Source: Sphingobacterium multivorum (GTDB lineage Bacteria > Bacteroidota > Bacteroidia > Sphingobacteriales > Sphingobacteriaceae). Taken from it: a stretch of 64,000 bases of DNA. Of the stretch, positions 39,745 to 49,039 are shown one piece after another; within the stretch, counting starts at the first letter, position 1; the number at the start of each line of letters is the position of its first letter. The stretch spans positions 868,001 to 932,000 of the forward strand of contig NZ_UAUU01000009.1 in assembly GCF_900457465.1 (NCBI RefSeq), given 5' to 3'. Both the position numbers and the translations under genes were made by a program. The notes beneath the pieces are model-generated. The model was not told the DNA's origin and did not search any database. It was given only the letters and a program-made list of their open reading frames with translations.

Positions 39745-40302
39745 ATTTTTAAGTATTAATTATACGAAGATAGCCACTTTCATATCTTGTTATATGTGCT
39801 GTTGAATTATTTATAAAATAATCTATGTTGAAGGTTTCTGATTTTTGGTCTTATTGCCTCGAGATAACAATTTTGGATACTTGAACCTTTTTGGAGGCAT
39901 TGCTACTGAAGCAGGTAATTCTGTCAGTTATTCTCCATGTGAACTAATAATTGCTGACATACAAACACTTAAATAATGACAATGTGTCAATTGAAAATCT
40001 TTTTAAAATCATCAATTATGTCGTTATTGTGTTTATTTCATTAAAAAGTGAAATATCCGTATAAAAAGGAGAAATCTCAAATTGGGGGTTGGCATGGACT
40101 ATGATCACATTAATTGGCTTAAAAAGCCCCTTGGTACAGCAATACTTCGGGGCAATGATTTTTAAAGCTTAGTATGCTTCTTATGTTCAATTATAACGGC
40201 GTAAAACTAAAAAAAGTATTTTAAACAACGATTTATAGTTTGTTCCTTATCGCAATGCTAAGCTGGGGTGGTACTTCCTGCCAAACACTGGTACGTATCA
40301 AG
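39745..40302. other. Intergenic stretch upstream of the CBASS operon
   Basis: No convincing gene is seen. An inverted repeat ATTATTT / AAATAAT at 39806-39822 and a palindrome TGACA-ATG-TGTCA at 39977-39989 could be protein-binding sites. Base composition is AT-rich. Confidence 0.45.
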
Positions 40303-40336
40303 CCCCCGCCTTTCAAGAAATGGGCGGGGAATTTTT
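40303..40336 (+). terminator. Intrinsic terminator 130 bases before the CBASS operon
   Basis: The stem CCCCGCC (40304-40310) / GGCGGGG (40323-40329) is followed by AATTTTTT. It either insulates the operon from upstream reading or works as a transcription attenuator in a leader. Confidence 0.75.
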
Positions 40337-40468
40337 TAACAAATTTTCAGTTTATGCAAAAATTAAAACAGTTCATTCTGGCACTTCCAGAGACAAACGG
40401 GAGGGCTGCTGGAGCAGTAGCCGGCTACAGCATTGATTATCTAACTATAATTGGAAGGGAGGTTTACT

Positions 40469-41524
40469 ATGGCACAAAACTATAGAGAACTCACACGGCA
40501 GCTTCGGAACAGACTTGACCCAGAAAATCAGATCCTTGAAAAATCAATTAATGAAGAATTATCAAGTATCAGCTATTCGGACGTACTCGAATATGTCCGT
40601 TACGCAATGAACGGCGTAGAGCCTGCTTATACTCAACGTAGCAAAGAGGCGGGAGAAAGAGTGAAGACCCACCTTTATAATGGTGGAATAACCAGTGCTA
40701 CTTTTCGTTATCAGGGATCAGTTATGACCGATACACATATCCGTGGATACAGCGATATAGATCTATTAGTTATTTCAGATTTATTTTACACTTTTGACAG
40801 TATTGGGGTAACCCAAGCTTTAAATGAAAGCGATTACTATCAGCCTTCCCAGCTTCAAAAGCTCCGTACTGAGAAGGAAGTGGGTAGCTATACCGGCAAT
40901 GCACTCGATGATCTTCGCCGGTTACGGCTGGATAGTGAAGAAATCCTCCAGAGAAAATATATCGCCTGTGATATTTCTAAACCTAAATCCATTAAAATTG
41001 AGAATAGAGATCTAAAAAGGGAAGTTGATGTCGTTATTTCGAATTGGTATGATGATGTTACCTCGATCGTCAATGATAAAGGTACAAACAGAGGAATTCA
41101 GGTTTATAATAAAGAACTTCATCAAAAAGGAAAAGTAGACTTTCCTTTTGTTAGTATTGACCGTATCAACGCAAGGAGCGCAGAAACGTTTGGTCGGCTT
41201 AAAAAAATGATACGCTTTCTTAAGAACCTGAAGGCAAAATCAGACCTGCAGATTGATCTATCAAGCTTTGATTTTAATGCAATATGTTATGATATTGATA
41301 TTTCAGACTACCGCCATGCGGCTTTTTATGAACTTGTACCTGTGCTATATCAGCAGCTGACGAGACTGGCTAATAATACGAGTCTGGCAAACAATCTGTT
41401 ATCTGTTGATGGGCGAGAATATATCTTTCGTGGTAAACCTGATAAGATGAAGAGTCTTCAGAATCTGCTCATTGAAATTAATGCTATTTTATTAGACCTA
41501 AAAAATGCGCGGCTATTATTATGA
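40469..41524 (+). CDS. CD-NTase (cGAS/DncV-like nucleotidyltransferase) of a CBASS operon
   Basis: A 351-residue protein. The start at 40469 is set by a strong ribosome site, GGAAGGGAGG, six bases upstream. The Pol-beta-like active site is present: GS at residues 83-84 (FRYQGSVMTDTH), Asp96 and Asp98 in GYSDIDLLV, and the third Asp187 in REVDVVIS. The C-terminal helical domain is of CD-NTase type. In CBASS these enzymes make a cyclic nucleotide when a phage infects. Systems with a STING effector are known to use CdnE-type enzymes that make cyclic di-GMP, so that is the expected product here. The stop overlaps the effector's start by four bases (ATGA). Confidence 0.92.
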   Translation: MAQNYRELTRQLRNRLDPENQILEKSINEELSSISYSDVLEYVRYAMNGVEPAYTQRSKEAGERVKTHLYNGGITSATFRYQGSVMTDTHIRGYSDIDLLVISDLFYTFDSIGVTQALNESDYYQPSQLQKLRTEKEVGSYTGNALDDLRRLRLDSEEILQRKYIACDISKPKSIKIENRDLKREVDVVISNWYDDVTSIVNDKGTNRGIQVYNKELHQKGKVDFPFVSIDRINARSAETFGRLKKMIRFLKNLKAKSDLQIDLSSFDFNAICYDIDISDYRHAAFYELVPVLYQQLTRLANNTSLANNLLSVDGREYIFRGKPDKMKSLQNLLIEINAILLDLKNARLLL

Positions 41525-42491
41525 AAAAAAGAATATTTATAGGATCATCATCCGAACAGCTAACAACATTAAACGAGATTGTAGATCTTTTTGGGGATCG
41601 TATTGAATGTATCCCATGGACAGATGCTTTCGCTTTGAACAAAAGTGGACTGGACTCCCTGATCAAACAGACGAGGCTGGCAGATTTTTCAATTCTGATT
41701 GCAACAAAAGATGACCTTACCAAACAGCGCGGCGAATCTTTAACAAAACCACGCGACAATGTTATTTTGAATTCGGGTTATTTTTGGGGGCTGCAGGACC
41801 GGAAAAATGTTACTTAATCGCAGAAGAAGATACAGACCTACCAACGGATCTCGATGGTATCACTGTCGCTAAATTTACACGTAACAATGGCCAGTACAAT
41901 TCTCTTGATAAAATTGTTGAGTCCATAGTGGCTCAGGTGGAAAGGGTCGCCGAAACGAGTCAGCTGGGCCTATTGCCATCAACGGCATTGGCAATAGGTT
42001 ATTATAATAGTTTTATCAAGCGTGTGTGTGAGGAAATTCACAGCTCTGAGTGTATTGAACTTGAGGGGAAGAAAATGAAAGTTAAAAGTTTCAAGATCGA
42101 TGTTATCATTCCGGAAACCCTCGACGATAATGGTGTAGGGAGTTTTACAACGCTTTACAATAAGCGTTATGGGCTGAGTAAGGCAACAACATGTACCAAT
42201 CCTGCTGTATTAGGCACTAGAGGTTATCCTTTCCATTTTAAGGTTGATCCTCCGGATGCTGATCAGGAAAGTCCCTTAGATATTCATCTATCGGATATTC
42301 CTTCGACCCTGAGTACTATTGTTGAAAGCCTGAAGCTGTACCTACCATCAAACCAGATCGGACAGGATTTTGATATGGATTATCTTGAAATGCGGGAACT
42401 GGAAAATTTCGCAAAAGCGCTGAAATATCTTATTGGCAGAAATGCAGCGACCAAAGGCTATGTGAATGTTGTGACAAATGTCAAATTGTAA
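41521..42491 (+). CDS. TIR-STING fusion effector of CBASS, frameshifted by one base at the catalytic site
   Basis: The N-terminal domain is TIR-like (RIFIGSSSEQLTTLNEIVD, then SGLDSLIKQTRLADFSILIA and GESLTKPRDNV). The C-terminal domain is prokaryotic STING (LLPSTALAIGYYNSFI, YNKRYGLSKATTCTNP, MDYLEMRELENFAKALKYLI). On binding cyclic di-GMP such proteins form filaments and their TIR domain destroys NAD+, killing the infected cell. The frame breaks at the T run 41765-41768. One more T gives RDNVIFEFGLFLGAAGPEK, placing the predicted catalytic Glu at residue 84; Glu84 is, as I recall, the catalytic residue reported for the S. faecium protein. As written, only 98 residues would be made. Restored length about 323. 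Given the other homopolymer breaks in this window, a sequencing error is likely. Confidence 0.93.
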
Positions 42492-42510
42492 ACTAAACCA
42501 AGATAATTAT

Positions 42511-42789
42511 ATGAATATTATAATCACTTATGATATAAAAAGAAATCATACCGAGATAAAAGATGAACTTAAACGTTTGGGCTATAAGGATACAATAAGT
42601 GGAGTAAGTCTTAACGATCGAACTCCGGTTGATCAAAAGCTACCAAACACAACTTTGATAAAGTACAATGCATCAAATACATTAGATGTCATGAATTTTG
42701 TTGTTGGTGTAATCAATGAACACAACGGTGGGCTGGACAATATATTTTGTGCCGAATTGGCTGTAGATTTTAACTGGAACGGTAGATAA
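42511..42789 (+). CDS. Small Cas2-like/ferredoxin-fold protein downstream of TIR-STING
   Basis: A 92-residue protein from ATG 42511, 19 bases after the effector's stop and on the same strand, so probably in the CBASS operon. The start MNIIITYDIKRNHTEIKDEL, followed by KRLGYKD and a later strand TTLIKYNA, has the pattern of Cas2/SinR-like small proteins: a first strand with Tyr-Asp, then a helix and Leu-x-x-x-Gly-Tyr. No CRISPR array is present. The similarity is by eye only and function is unknown; a regulator or accessory factor of the defence operon is possible. Confidence 0.6.
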   Translation: MNIIITYDIKRNHTEIKDELKRLGYKDTISGVSLNDRTPVDQKLPNTTLIKYNASNTLDVMNFVVGVINEHNGGLDNIFCAELAVDFNWNGR

Positions 42790-42812
42790 TCCCCTATTTG
42801 TTTTTTAGCTTA

Positions 42813-42856
42813 GGACCCTGGTAAGAAAATTTAGATTTTGTACCGGGGTCACTTTT
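42813..42856 (+). terminator. Probable terminator of the CBASS operon
   Basis: The 10-bp stem GACCCTGGTA (42814-42823) / TACCGGGGTC (42841-42850), with one T-G pair, is followed by ACTTTT. Confidence 0.6.
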
Positions 42857-42990
42857 AATTAAACCTGAGATTCAGAATCAGATGTCCAGTTATTTTCATA
42901 GAAAATTTTATGGGAGAATTTATGTTTTGAAAACTCCCTGGAAAAAAGTAATTTGACACGGTTTTTCAAAACACCCTATTTAAATTTATG

Positions 42991-43017
42991 AGCGGCCGTC
43001 AATTTGACGGCTTCGCT
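42991..43017. repeat. Palindrome in the CBASS/MauE intergenic region
   Basis: GCCGTCAA-T-TTGACGGC (42995-43011) is a perfect 17-base palindrome, extended by AGCG (42991-42994) and CGCT (43014-43017). With a one-base centre it is better suited to bind a dimeric protein than to form a terminator. Confidence 0.6.
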
Positions 43018-43273
43018 TGTTAATAGGCTGGTTAAAAGCTCTAATAAGCTATTCTCCAGTTTCTAAATTTATTCTAACATAGCCGGAGATCAAAAAATCC
43101 AATTAACTAACTAAAGTATACAAAACACACCCAGTATTGTTGATAATCAACAAGAAATTAAAGTATTTGGTTTGTTTTTACCTACCTGTGATCCAATCCA
43201 TATCCTGAACTTTACTATAGCTGACAACGACGATAAAATATAAGCCAGTTGTTCAATTTTTGCCATAGGTCAT

Positions 43274-43305
43274 TTTCTGCCTATCGATAGGTACGTTTCT
43301 GCCTA
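43274..43305 (+). promoter_or_regulatory. Direct repeat TTTCTGCCTA with 22-base period, upstream of the MauE-like gene
   Basis: TTTCTGCCTA occurs at 43274-43283 and 43296-43305, two helical turns apart; the first runs into the palindrome CCTATCGATAGG (43280-43291). The set lies about 95 bases before the MauE-like ATG and looks like an activator site. A further hairpin CTCCC/GGGAG lies in the leader near 43362-43376. Confidence 0.5.
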
Positions 43306-43398
43306 ACGGTGGTTTGCGAATAGCTTTAATTTAGCATTATAAATCTTTTGTCTGTAGACTCCCAAGTTTAGGGAGCAAGACATTATAAAAGCAAGGTT

Positions 43399-43869
43399 AT
43401 GAAAACAGGAAAGATAATAAAAGTTACTGCTCAGTACAGCTTTATATTGCTGTGGGGGATCACTGTCACGCTGAAACTCTCGGGCTGGGAGCAGACCAAA
43501 AGTGAGCTGGCACTGCAGTCATTTCCACAATGGTTGGAACGCAGCCTTTTGTGGGGCCTTCCAGCTCTGTATATAGTCCTGATCCTACTGCTGCTCTATA
43601 AAGCAACTGTACAGCTCGGGGTCAGACTATCGACCATCGTGATGACTATTTTTACATTGTATCTACTGGTCGGCGTGTCTGGGGTACTCGGTTACACGCC
43701 CTGTGCCTGTGCAGGCATCTGGCCGACAAATAATCACTGGCTGCATATCGCACTCAATACTCTGTTTATCCTATTAGGTTTAATATACTGGATATCGGAC
43801 CATAAAAGCCACACGGAAAAAGACGTCATTTCCGGGGTTGGCAGAAAGGAGGATACGGTCTTATCATAA
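43399..43869 (+). CDS. MauE/DoxX-like redox-associated membrane protein
   Basis: A 156-residue protein with four hydrophobic helices (around residues 10-25, 48-68, 75-98 and 116-133). The sequence GYTPCACAGIWPTNNHWLH puts a Cys-x-Cys pair at the periplasmic side between helices 3 and 4, typical of the MauE/DoxX-like family of Bacteroidota. MauE is needed for disulfide or cofactor maturation of methylamine dehydrogenase; these relatives are presumed electron carriers to the periplasm. The next gene encodes a small Cys-containing peptide on the same strand, and a TlpA-like thioredoxin is present in the convergent operon, consistent with a shared redox task. Confidence 0.75.
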   Translation: MKTGKIIKVTAQYSFILLWGITVTLKLSGWEQTKSELALQSFPQWLERSLLWGLPALYIVLILLLLYKATVQLGVRLSTIVMTIFTLYLLVGVSGVLGYTPCACAGIWPTNNHWLHIALNTLFILLGLIYWISDHKSHTEKDVISGVGRKEDTVLS

Positions 43870-44009
43870 CACGACTGAACGTGCAGGGTAAAGGTTCCCC
43901 TGCCATCATCTGCGAACTACCCCAAAACCGGGACCTTATGAAGGTATAGGGGCAGGCCATGCAATGGGCCTGATGAAATCAGCGCATGCTAATCCTTAAA
44001 TTTTTTGTT

Positions 44010-44348
44010 ATGAAATCATTACTTAAAAATTTGAACTTCGGCGCACTAGTGGTCTTGGCGTCGGTTGTGACACTTACTGTTTCATGGAAGAACCATGAAA
44101 GTAAAAAGGCAACCCCAACCTGGTATCAGGTGAGCCTGATCAACCCTGCAGGGGGAAATATTGCGACCAATCAGAAGATTGACGGTTTATATCCGGGTGG
44201 CGCACCGAGCGGTAGCTGCAACACTTCGCCGGGAGCTACCTGTGCTGTTCAGCTGAGCGACGCCCTTGATCCGACTGATATGCCCGCGACAGTCAAGGAA
44301 GCGAACGATGACGGTTTCACTTCCCAAGCTTTCCGCCAGCATCAATAG
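44010..44348 (+). CDS. Small exported DUF6520-like peptide with two cysteines
   Basis: A 112-residue protein from ATG 44010 (the longer frame to 43986 gives a poorer signal). A hydrophobic segment LNFGALVVLASVVTLTVSW is followed by ATPTWYQVSLINPAGGN and SGSCNTSPGATCAVQLSDA. The pattern, a membrane-targeting start, then a short soluble part with Cys-(7)-Cys, is that of DUF6520 proteins of Bacteroidota, whose function is not known. It sits 140 bases after the MauE-like gene. The two cysteines could form a disulfide made or opened by the adjacent redox proteins. Confidence 0.7.
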   Translation: MKSLLKNLNFGALVVLASVVTLTVSWKNHESKKATPTWYQVSLINPAGGNIATNQKIDGLYPGGAPSGSCNTSPGATCAVQLSDALDPTDMPATVKEANDDGFTSQAFRQHQ

Positions 44349-44393
44349 TACCTATTAACTAATTAAAATTCATCAAACCGGTTCATATCCAAA

Positions 44394-44419
44394 AAAGGGA
44401 GGCAAATTTGCCTCCCTTT
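44394..44419. terminator. Bidirectional terminator, perfect 26-base palindrome
   Basis: AAAGGGAGGCAAA (44394-44406) is followed directly by its exact reverse complement TTTGCCTCCCTTT (44407-44419). It lies between the DUF6520 gene (plus) and the SusD gene (minus). Confidence 0.85.
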
Positions 44420-44420
44420 C

Positions 44421-45815
44421 CTATCTCTGGTTCTGCTCGATTCCATTTGCATCAATTTCTGACTGCGGAATTGGCCAGACCCATTTTTTACTATTTGGCG
44501 CCAACGAGTATTTTATACCATCTAAAATCCTGGTAAAAGAGACCGGATATCTCCCTTCTTGGTTCAGCCTTCGGGCATCTTCCCATCTTATACCGCGCAT
44601 GTATAATTCCTTTCTTCTTTCAGTCAGAACATAGGTTAATATATCGGACACATCGGAAAGTTTATGTTCATGATATGCGTCAGCGTCAGTTCGGTGTTTT
44701 CTAAGTAGGTTGATGTCATCTAAAGCCTGCTGATCCATACCCGAGCGGGCCCGACATTCTGCACGGATCAGTAACATTTCCTCTACGCTGAGTCCTGTAA
44801 AGGATTCATTCGCCCCATAACCACAGTATGAACCGGTATATGCCTGGGTGCCATCGGGCCGTTTGAAGAAGTAAATTTTTTTCCTGAGATCATGCTGGTC
44901 AAGAGAACGAGAAAACATGGTGTCTGCGGTTCTTCTTGTAGCTCCCAATACACCACCGACAGCTGCAGCCGAGTAGAAAATGATAGCCGGATTATTTTTG
45001 CCATAAGGCGCAAAATAGCTTCCATAGATATCAGTGACTGACCCCGTCAGCTTATTATAATCTATCAGCACCTTTTTCTTTTGTAAAACAATATCTGCAT
45101 ATCGGAGTGCCATATCAAACTTTCCCTGCTGGAGATAAACCTTTGCCAAAAGTGCCTGCACTGCGGTGGTGCCCGGCATATAGGGGTTGGTATCGTCTAC
45201 TATTGGAATATTCTCTGCTTCCGTCAGGTCATTGATTATCTGGTCGTAAACCTCTTTCAATGATGAGCGGTCATATCTGACTGAAACATCATAATCTAGT
45301 CGCAGGGGTAAACCTGGATCCTGTGCAACAGTTGGTTCATTATATGGACTGCAGAACAGCTGGGCTAGCTGATAAAAATTCCATGCCCGGTGAAAGCGGG
45401 CGGCCACCCTTGCCCTGTCCCTGTCAGCGGTCTCACCCTGACCGGCTGGGGCAGACTCAACATCCAGGGCGAGATTGGCGTACATGATCCTTTCATATGC
45501 TAAATCCCAGTCCTTGATATTTCGCTGGTTTCCATAGGGATTGTCCTGCCAGGTATAGGCATACTGATGGAATGGTGTATACTGTGAGCCCGCAACAAGG
45601 TCTGCGGAATTTTTGACATAATATTCGTCGGCTCCAAGATAGGCCAGATCGCTTGAAGTATAATACATGTTATCCCTACTCAGGATCGTCAGATAATCCT
45701 TAGCAGTCTTGGGCACAACCTGATTGGATGTCCGCTTCGCATCCAGAAAATCTTTTCCGCAGCCTGTCAAAATAATGGCAAGGCAAAAAATCAAATAGTT
45801 TCTTAAATCTTTCAT
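44421..45815 (-). CDS. SusD/RagB-family lipoprotein
   Basis: A 464-residue lipoprotein (YLIFCLAIILTGC, Cys 19). SusD hallmarks: RVAARFHRAWNFYQLAQLF, AVQALLAKVYLQQGKFDMAL, SVEEMLLIRAECRARSG and the C-terminal LTERRKELYMRGIRWEDARR. It ends KWVWPIPQSEIDANG, as usual. It is last in the minus-strand operon TlpA-like, SusC, SusD, ten bases after SusC. It should cap the SusC channel. Ligand unknown. Confidence 0.92.
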   Translation of the reverse strand: MKDLRNYLIFCLAIILTGCGKDFLDAKRTSNQVVPKTAKDYLTILSRDNMYYTSSDLAYLGADEYYVKNSADLVAGSQYTPFHQYAYTWQDNPYGNQRNIKDWDLAYERIMYANLALDVESAPAGQGETADRDRARVAARFHRAWNFYQLAQLFCSPYNEPTVAQDPGLPLRLDYDVSVRYDRSSLKEVYDQIINDLTEAENIPIVDDTNPYMPGTTAVQALLAKVYLQQGKFDMALRYADIVLQKKKVLIDYNKLTGSVTDIYGSYFAPYGKNNPAIIFYSAAAVGGVLGATRRTADTMFSRSLDQHDLRKKIYFFKRPDGTQAYTGSYCGYGANESFTGLSVEEMLLIRAECRARSGMDQQALDDINLLRKHRTDADAYHEHKLSDVSDILTYVLTERRKELYMRGIRWEDARRLNQEGRYPVSFTRILDGIKYSLAPNSKKWVWPIPQSEIDANGIEQNQR

Positions 45816-45825
45816 AGTTTCCTTA

Positions 45826-48800
45826 TCAAAAGTCCAACCTCAGCCCAAAAGCAAAACTTTTTGGCGCAACATAATCTGCATTAGGATAATCAGGATCTAT
45901 ACCGTAATGGTTAGCTTTCCAGATTATCCCCAGGTTCCGGGCATATGCATAGAACTGCATATTCTTAAACACCGATTTTGGTAACATGGATGCAGGGAAA
46001 TCATAGGAAAAGCTGAGATCCTGGAGCCTCAGATGATTGCCGCTGGTCACAAAATTTTCATACTGTTCAAACATGCTGTACATATTGTCTGAAGGGTTAG
46101 GCGATGTTGCCGGTATGTCTGTCCAGCGTTCGTCCCCCGGATTTTGCCATCGTTTTAGATAATCCATATGATACTGCAACCTATATTCTCCGTCGGGAAC
46201 AGTTGTCGAACGTCTGAATACATGCCCCATTTTCCATGAAATAAGAAAAGACAGGCTCATTTTCTTCCATCTGATCTCATTCCGTAAGGAGCCGTAAGCG
46301 GTCGGAACGGTGACGCCTGCGCCAATCAGATCTCCTGGCGAAAGACTGTTATAATATTCCACTCCGTTCCGGGCACGTTGTCCATCTATAAACATGAGCA
46401 CTGTACCATCTTCAGGATCGAGCGAATATTTAGGTAAGGCATATAAAATATCTTTGCTTTTACCGACTACGGGAAAAGAAGGTGGAAGCAGATAATTGTA
46501 TAATCCTATATTATTATTTGCTGAATATCGGGTGACTTCATTATGGACGATATTAAAAAGAAGCATACTGTTCCAGTTAAAAGCCCCACGGATATTTCGG
46601 CTGCTGATCTGTAAGTCCATTCCTTTTGTTTTCAGGTTCGCATAGTTGACAAGATTCGAGCTTTCAGCAAAGCTTTCCGGATAAATTCCGCTACTGGGTG
46701 GAAGTACGCTTGCTCCGATCAGGTCGTTTGCATTTTTTACGTAATAATCGGCGCTTACCGAAATGCGATTATCTAGCAATCGTGTATCCAGCCCCAGGTT
46801 AAATGTTTTTACCTGTTCCCAGCGCAGGGATGGATTTCCGATACTTCGCACAATCGCCTGTGGAAGCCCGGTGTTTTCATTGGTTGCAGCATGTTCAATA
46901 GTTGGAAGGGAACTTACATTTTTATTGACATTTCCTGCGACTCCATAAGTTGCTCTCAGGCGTAGATAATCCATGGCAGGCAATCTGAACCAGGGTTCTT
47001 TGGTAAGCTCCCAGCTTCCGCCCACGGACCATAATGGCGTTCCTTTCTGGTTGGTTTTTACTCCGAACAGATTTGACCCGTCCCATCGGAGTGAACCGGA
47101 CAGAATATATCTGGCTTTATAGGTGTAGCTCGCATTTCCAAAATAGGACAGGTAACGGTCTGTAAGCTGCTGTTTTGCAGAAGGAGGGGCAAGTAGTCTT
47201 GACCTGCCGCTGGGCCGTGTCTTATAATTTTCGGTATAGTTGTAATTATTATCCCCGATCATCAGATCGGGATCATAATTGTAGAGCGTATAGCCCGGGT
47301 CGGTAAGCTGTATCATTTCCCTGATCTCAGCACCTGCCAGTGCCGTTATCTCATGTTCTTCGCTAAATTTCTGTGAATAGTCCAGCTGTGCGCGTGCGGA
47401 ATGGCTCCGCGAAAAGGTGGACGGCAGCTCGCGGAATACTCCGCCATAGGGGATAATCCGTGTGCCGTCGGCCTGTGTGAAGCGGTTGACGATATTGCGC
47501 GCGTAATAGCTGTCTTTATCATACTCGGCTGTACTGGATGAGCTTCCCCTTATGTATTGATAAGTAGCGTTGATGTTGAAATGCCGGAGAAAATCGTACC
47601 TCAACCCAAGGTTTGCCCTGAGCTCGTCGCTGTTTCCCCGTCTGTCCATAAGACCTCGCTCTTCCAGTGGGCGATATTGCCAGTCAAGTAAGCCGTTAGT
47701 CGCTGCCTGGTCCACATAAGGCTGTCTGTACTCTTTAATGACAGATGCAGGATTTCCGTTTTCATCAAATAAGCGGGTGTAAGGAGAAAGACCAATATTG
47801 GTGGCATTTCCCCTGAGATCGTCCAATGTGATCTGATTGTTCTGATTCGCCTGTCTGCTGTACCAAAGTGCTGTGGACAGTTCCAGATGGGGAAATGGCC
47901 TGAAGGTGTTTTGTAGGTTGAGATTTATTCGGTCATTGAAGGCTCCAACTTCGCTGGAGCGATTTTTGTCATATCCGCCCGAGACATAATAGGTAAAACT
48001 ATCACCACCTCCACGTGCATTAAGCGCATACTGCTGGTATATGGCGGGCTGGTAAAGATACTTCATCGCTTCTTGACGAACCTCTGTATTTTTTAAAATA
48101 GCTTCTTGCCGCGCAAATTCTTCGGGGCTGAGTGTTCCCTCATTCCGTGCGATCAGCATTTCCACATACGCTGGAAAAGCAGTCTGCTGTGCATTTTCCA
48201 GATAATACCCTCCTTTTTCGTATTTCTCTTTTTCAATCGCCATGACAGTCTCAGAGGGTAGACGGTTCCGGCTGTACATCAGGTCGGGTTTTTGGCCAAT
48301 AGTTACATTGCTATTGATGGAAAGCTGCCCTTTCTGTCCATATTGTCCTTTTTTTTGTTGTGATCACGATCACACCATTTCCCGCGCGTGCTCCCCATAT
48401 AGATGCTGTGGCACCGTCTTTCAGGATCGTGATGTTATCAATATCATTGGGATTTATGGAGCTGATATCACCGTCATAGGGAAAGTTGTCGACAACAATG
48501 AGCGGGCTCGCATCCGACTGTATGGTCGCCAGTCCTCTTACTCGGATGTCGGATGCTTTGGTGCCATTTGGTGTGATAAACTGAACTCCGGGAGTGACGC
48601 CGTCGAGCCGCTGGAGGATATTGCCACCCACCGAACGGTTCAGCAGTTTATTGTCAACGACTGTAAAAGATCCCGTAGCCCTTTCTTTTGGGATACTGTA
48701 AAATCCGGTATTGACAACCTGTACCTCCTCAATAGTATGGCTACTTTTCTGTAGAACAATAGATATGTTGCCATTGGCTGAGGTAACCGCTATTCTCTGC

Positions 48801-49027
48801 GTGTTATACCCCATAAAGCTGATGGTCAGGCTGTCCGGTAGCTCCATTTTACCAAAAGAAAAGAAGCCGTTTTTGTCTGTCTTTGCCGAAATACCTGACC
48901 CCTTTAGTGCCAGTGTGGCACCGTGCAGGGGAGCACTGTTTTCATCCCTTACGTGGCCCGAAACCTGTGCTTCTACAGTTAGAATGGACAGAATAAATAG
49001 GATCGTAATAATAATTCGTTCTTTCAT
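45826..49027 (-). CDS. SusC/RagA-family TonB-dependent transporter, frameshifted
   Basis: About 1066 residues after correction. Signal peptide (ITILFILSILTVEAQ), carboxypeptidase-like domain (VSGHVRDENSAPLHGATLAL), the subgroup motif GFYSIPKERATGSF, plug VTPGVQFITPNGTKASDIRV and ATASIWGARAGNGVIVITTK, and a barrel ending SFAFGLRLDF. The frame breaks at an eight-T run (48349-48356, A run on the coding strand): with one fewer base it reads TTKKGQYGQKGQLSINSNV and continues smoothly. Probably a sequencing error. The GFYSIPKERATGSF subgroup commonly travels with TlpA-like thioredoxins in this phylum. Confidence 0.9.
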
Positions 49028-49039
49028 ATCTCCTCTCTG

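Noticed and set aside
40240..40485. 81-codon open frame overlapping the CD-NTase start
   Set aside because: It runs through a strong terminator hairpin and contains the CD-NTase ribosome site; no start signal of its own.
42511..42789. Evidence of a CRISPR locus because of the Cas2-like protein
   Set aside because: No repeat-spacer array and no other cas gene anywhere in the window.
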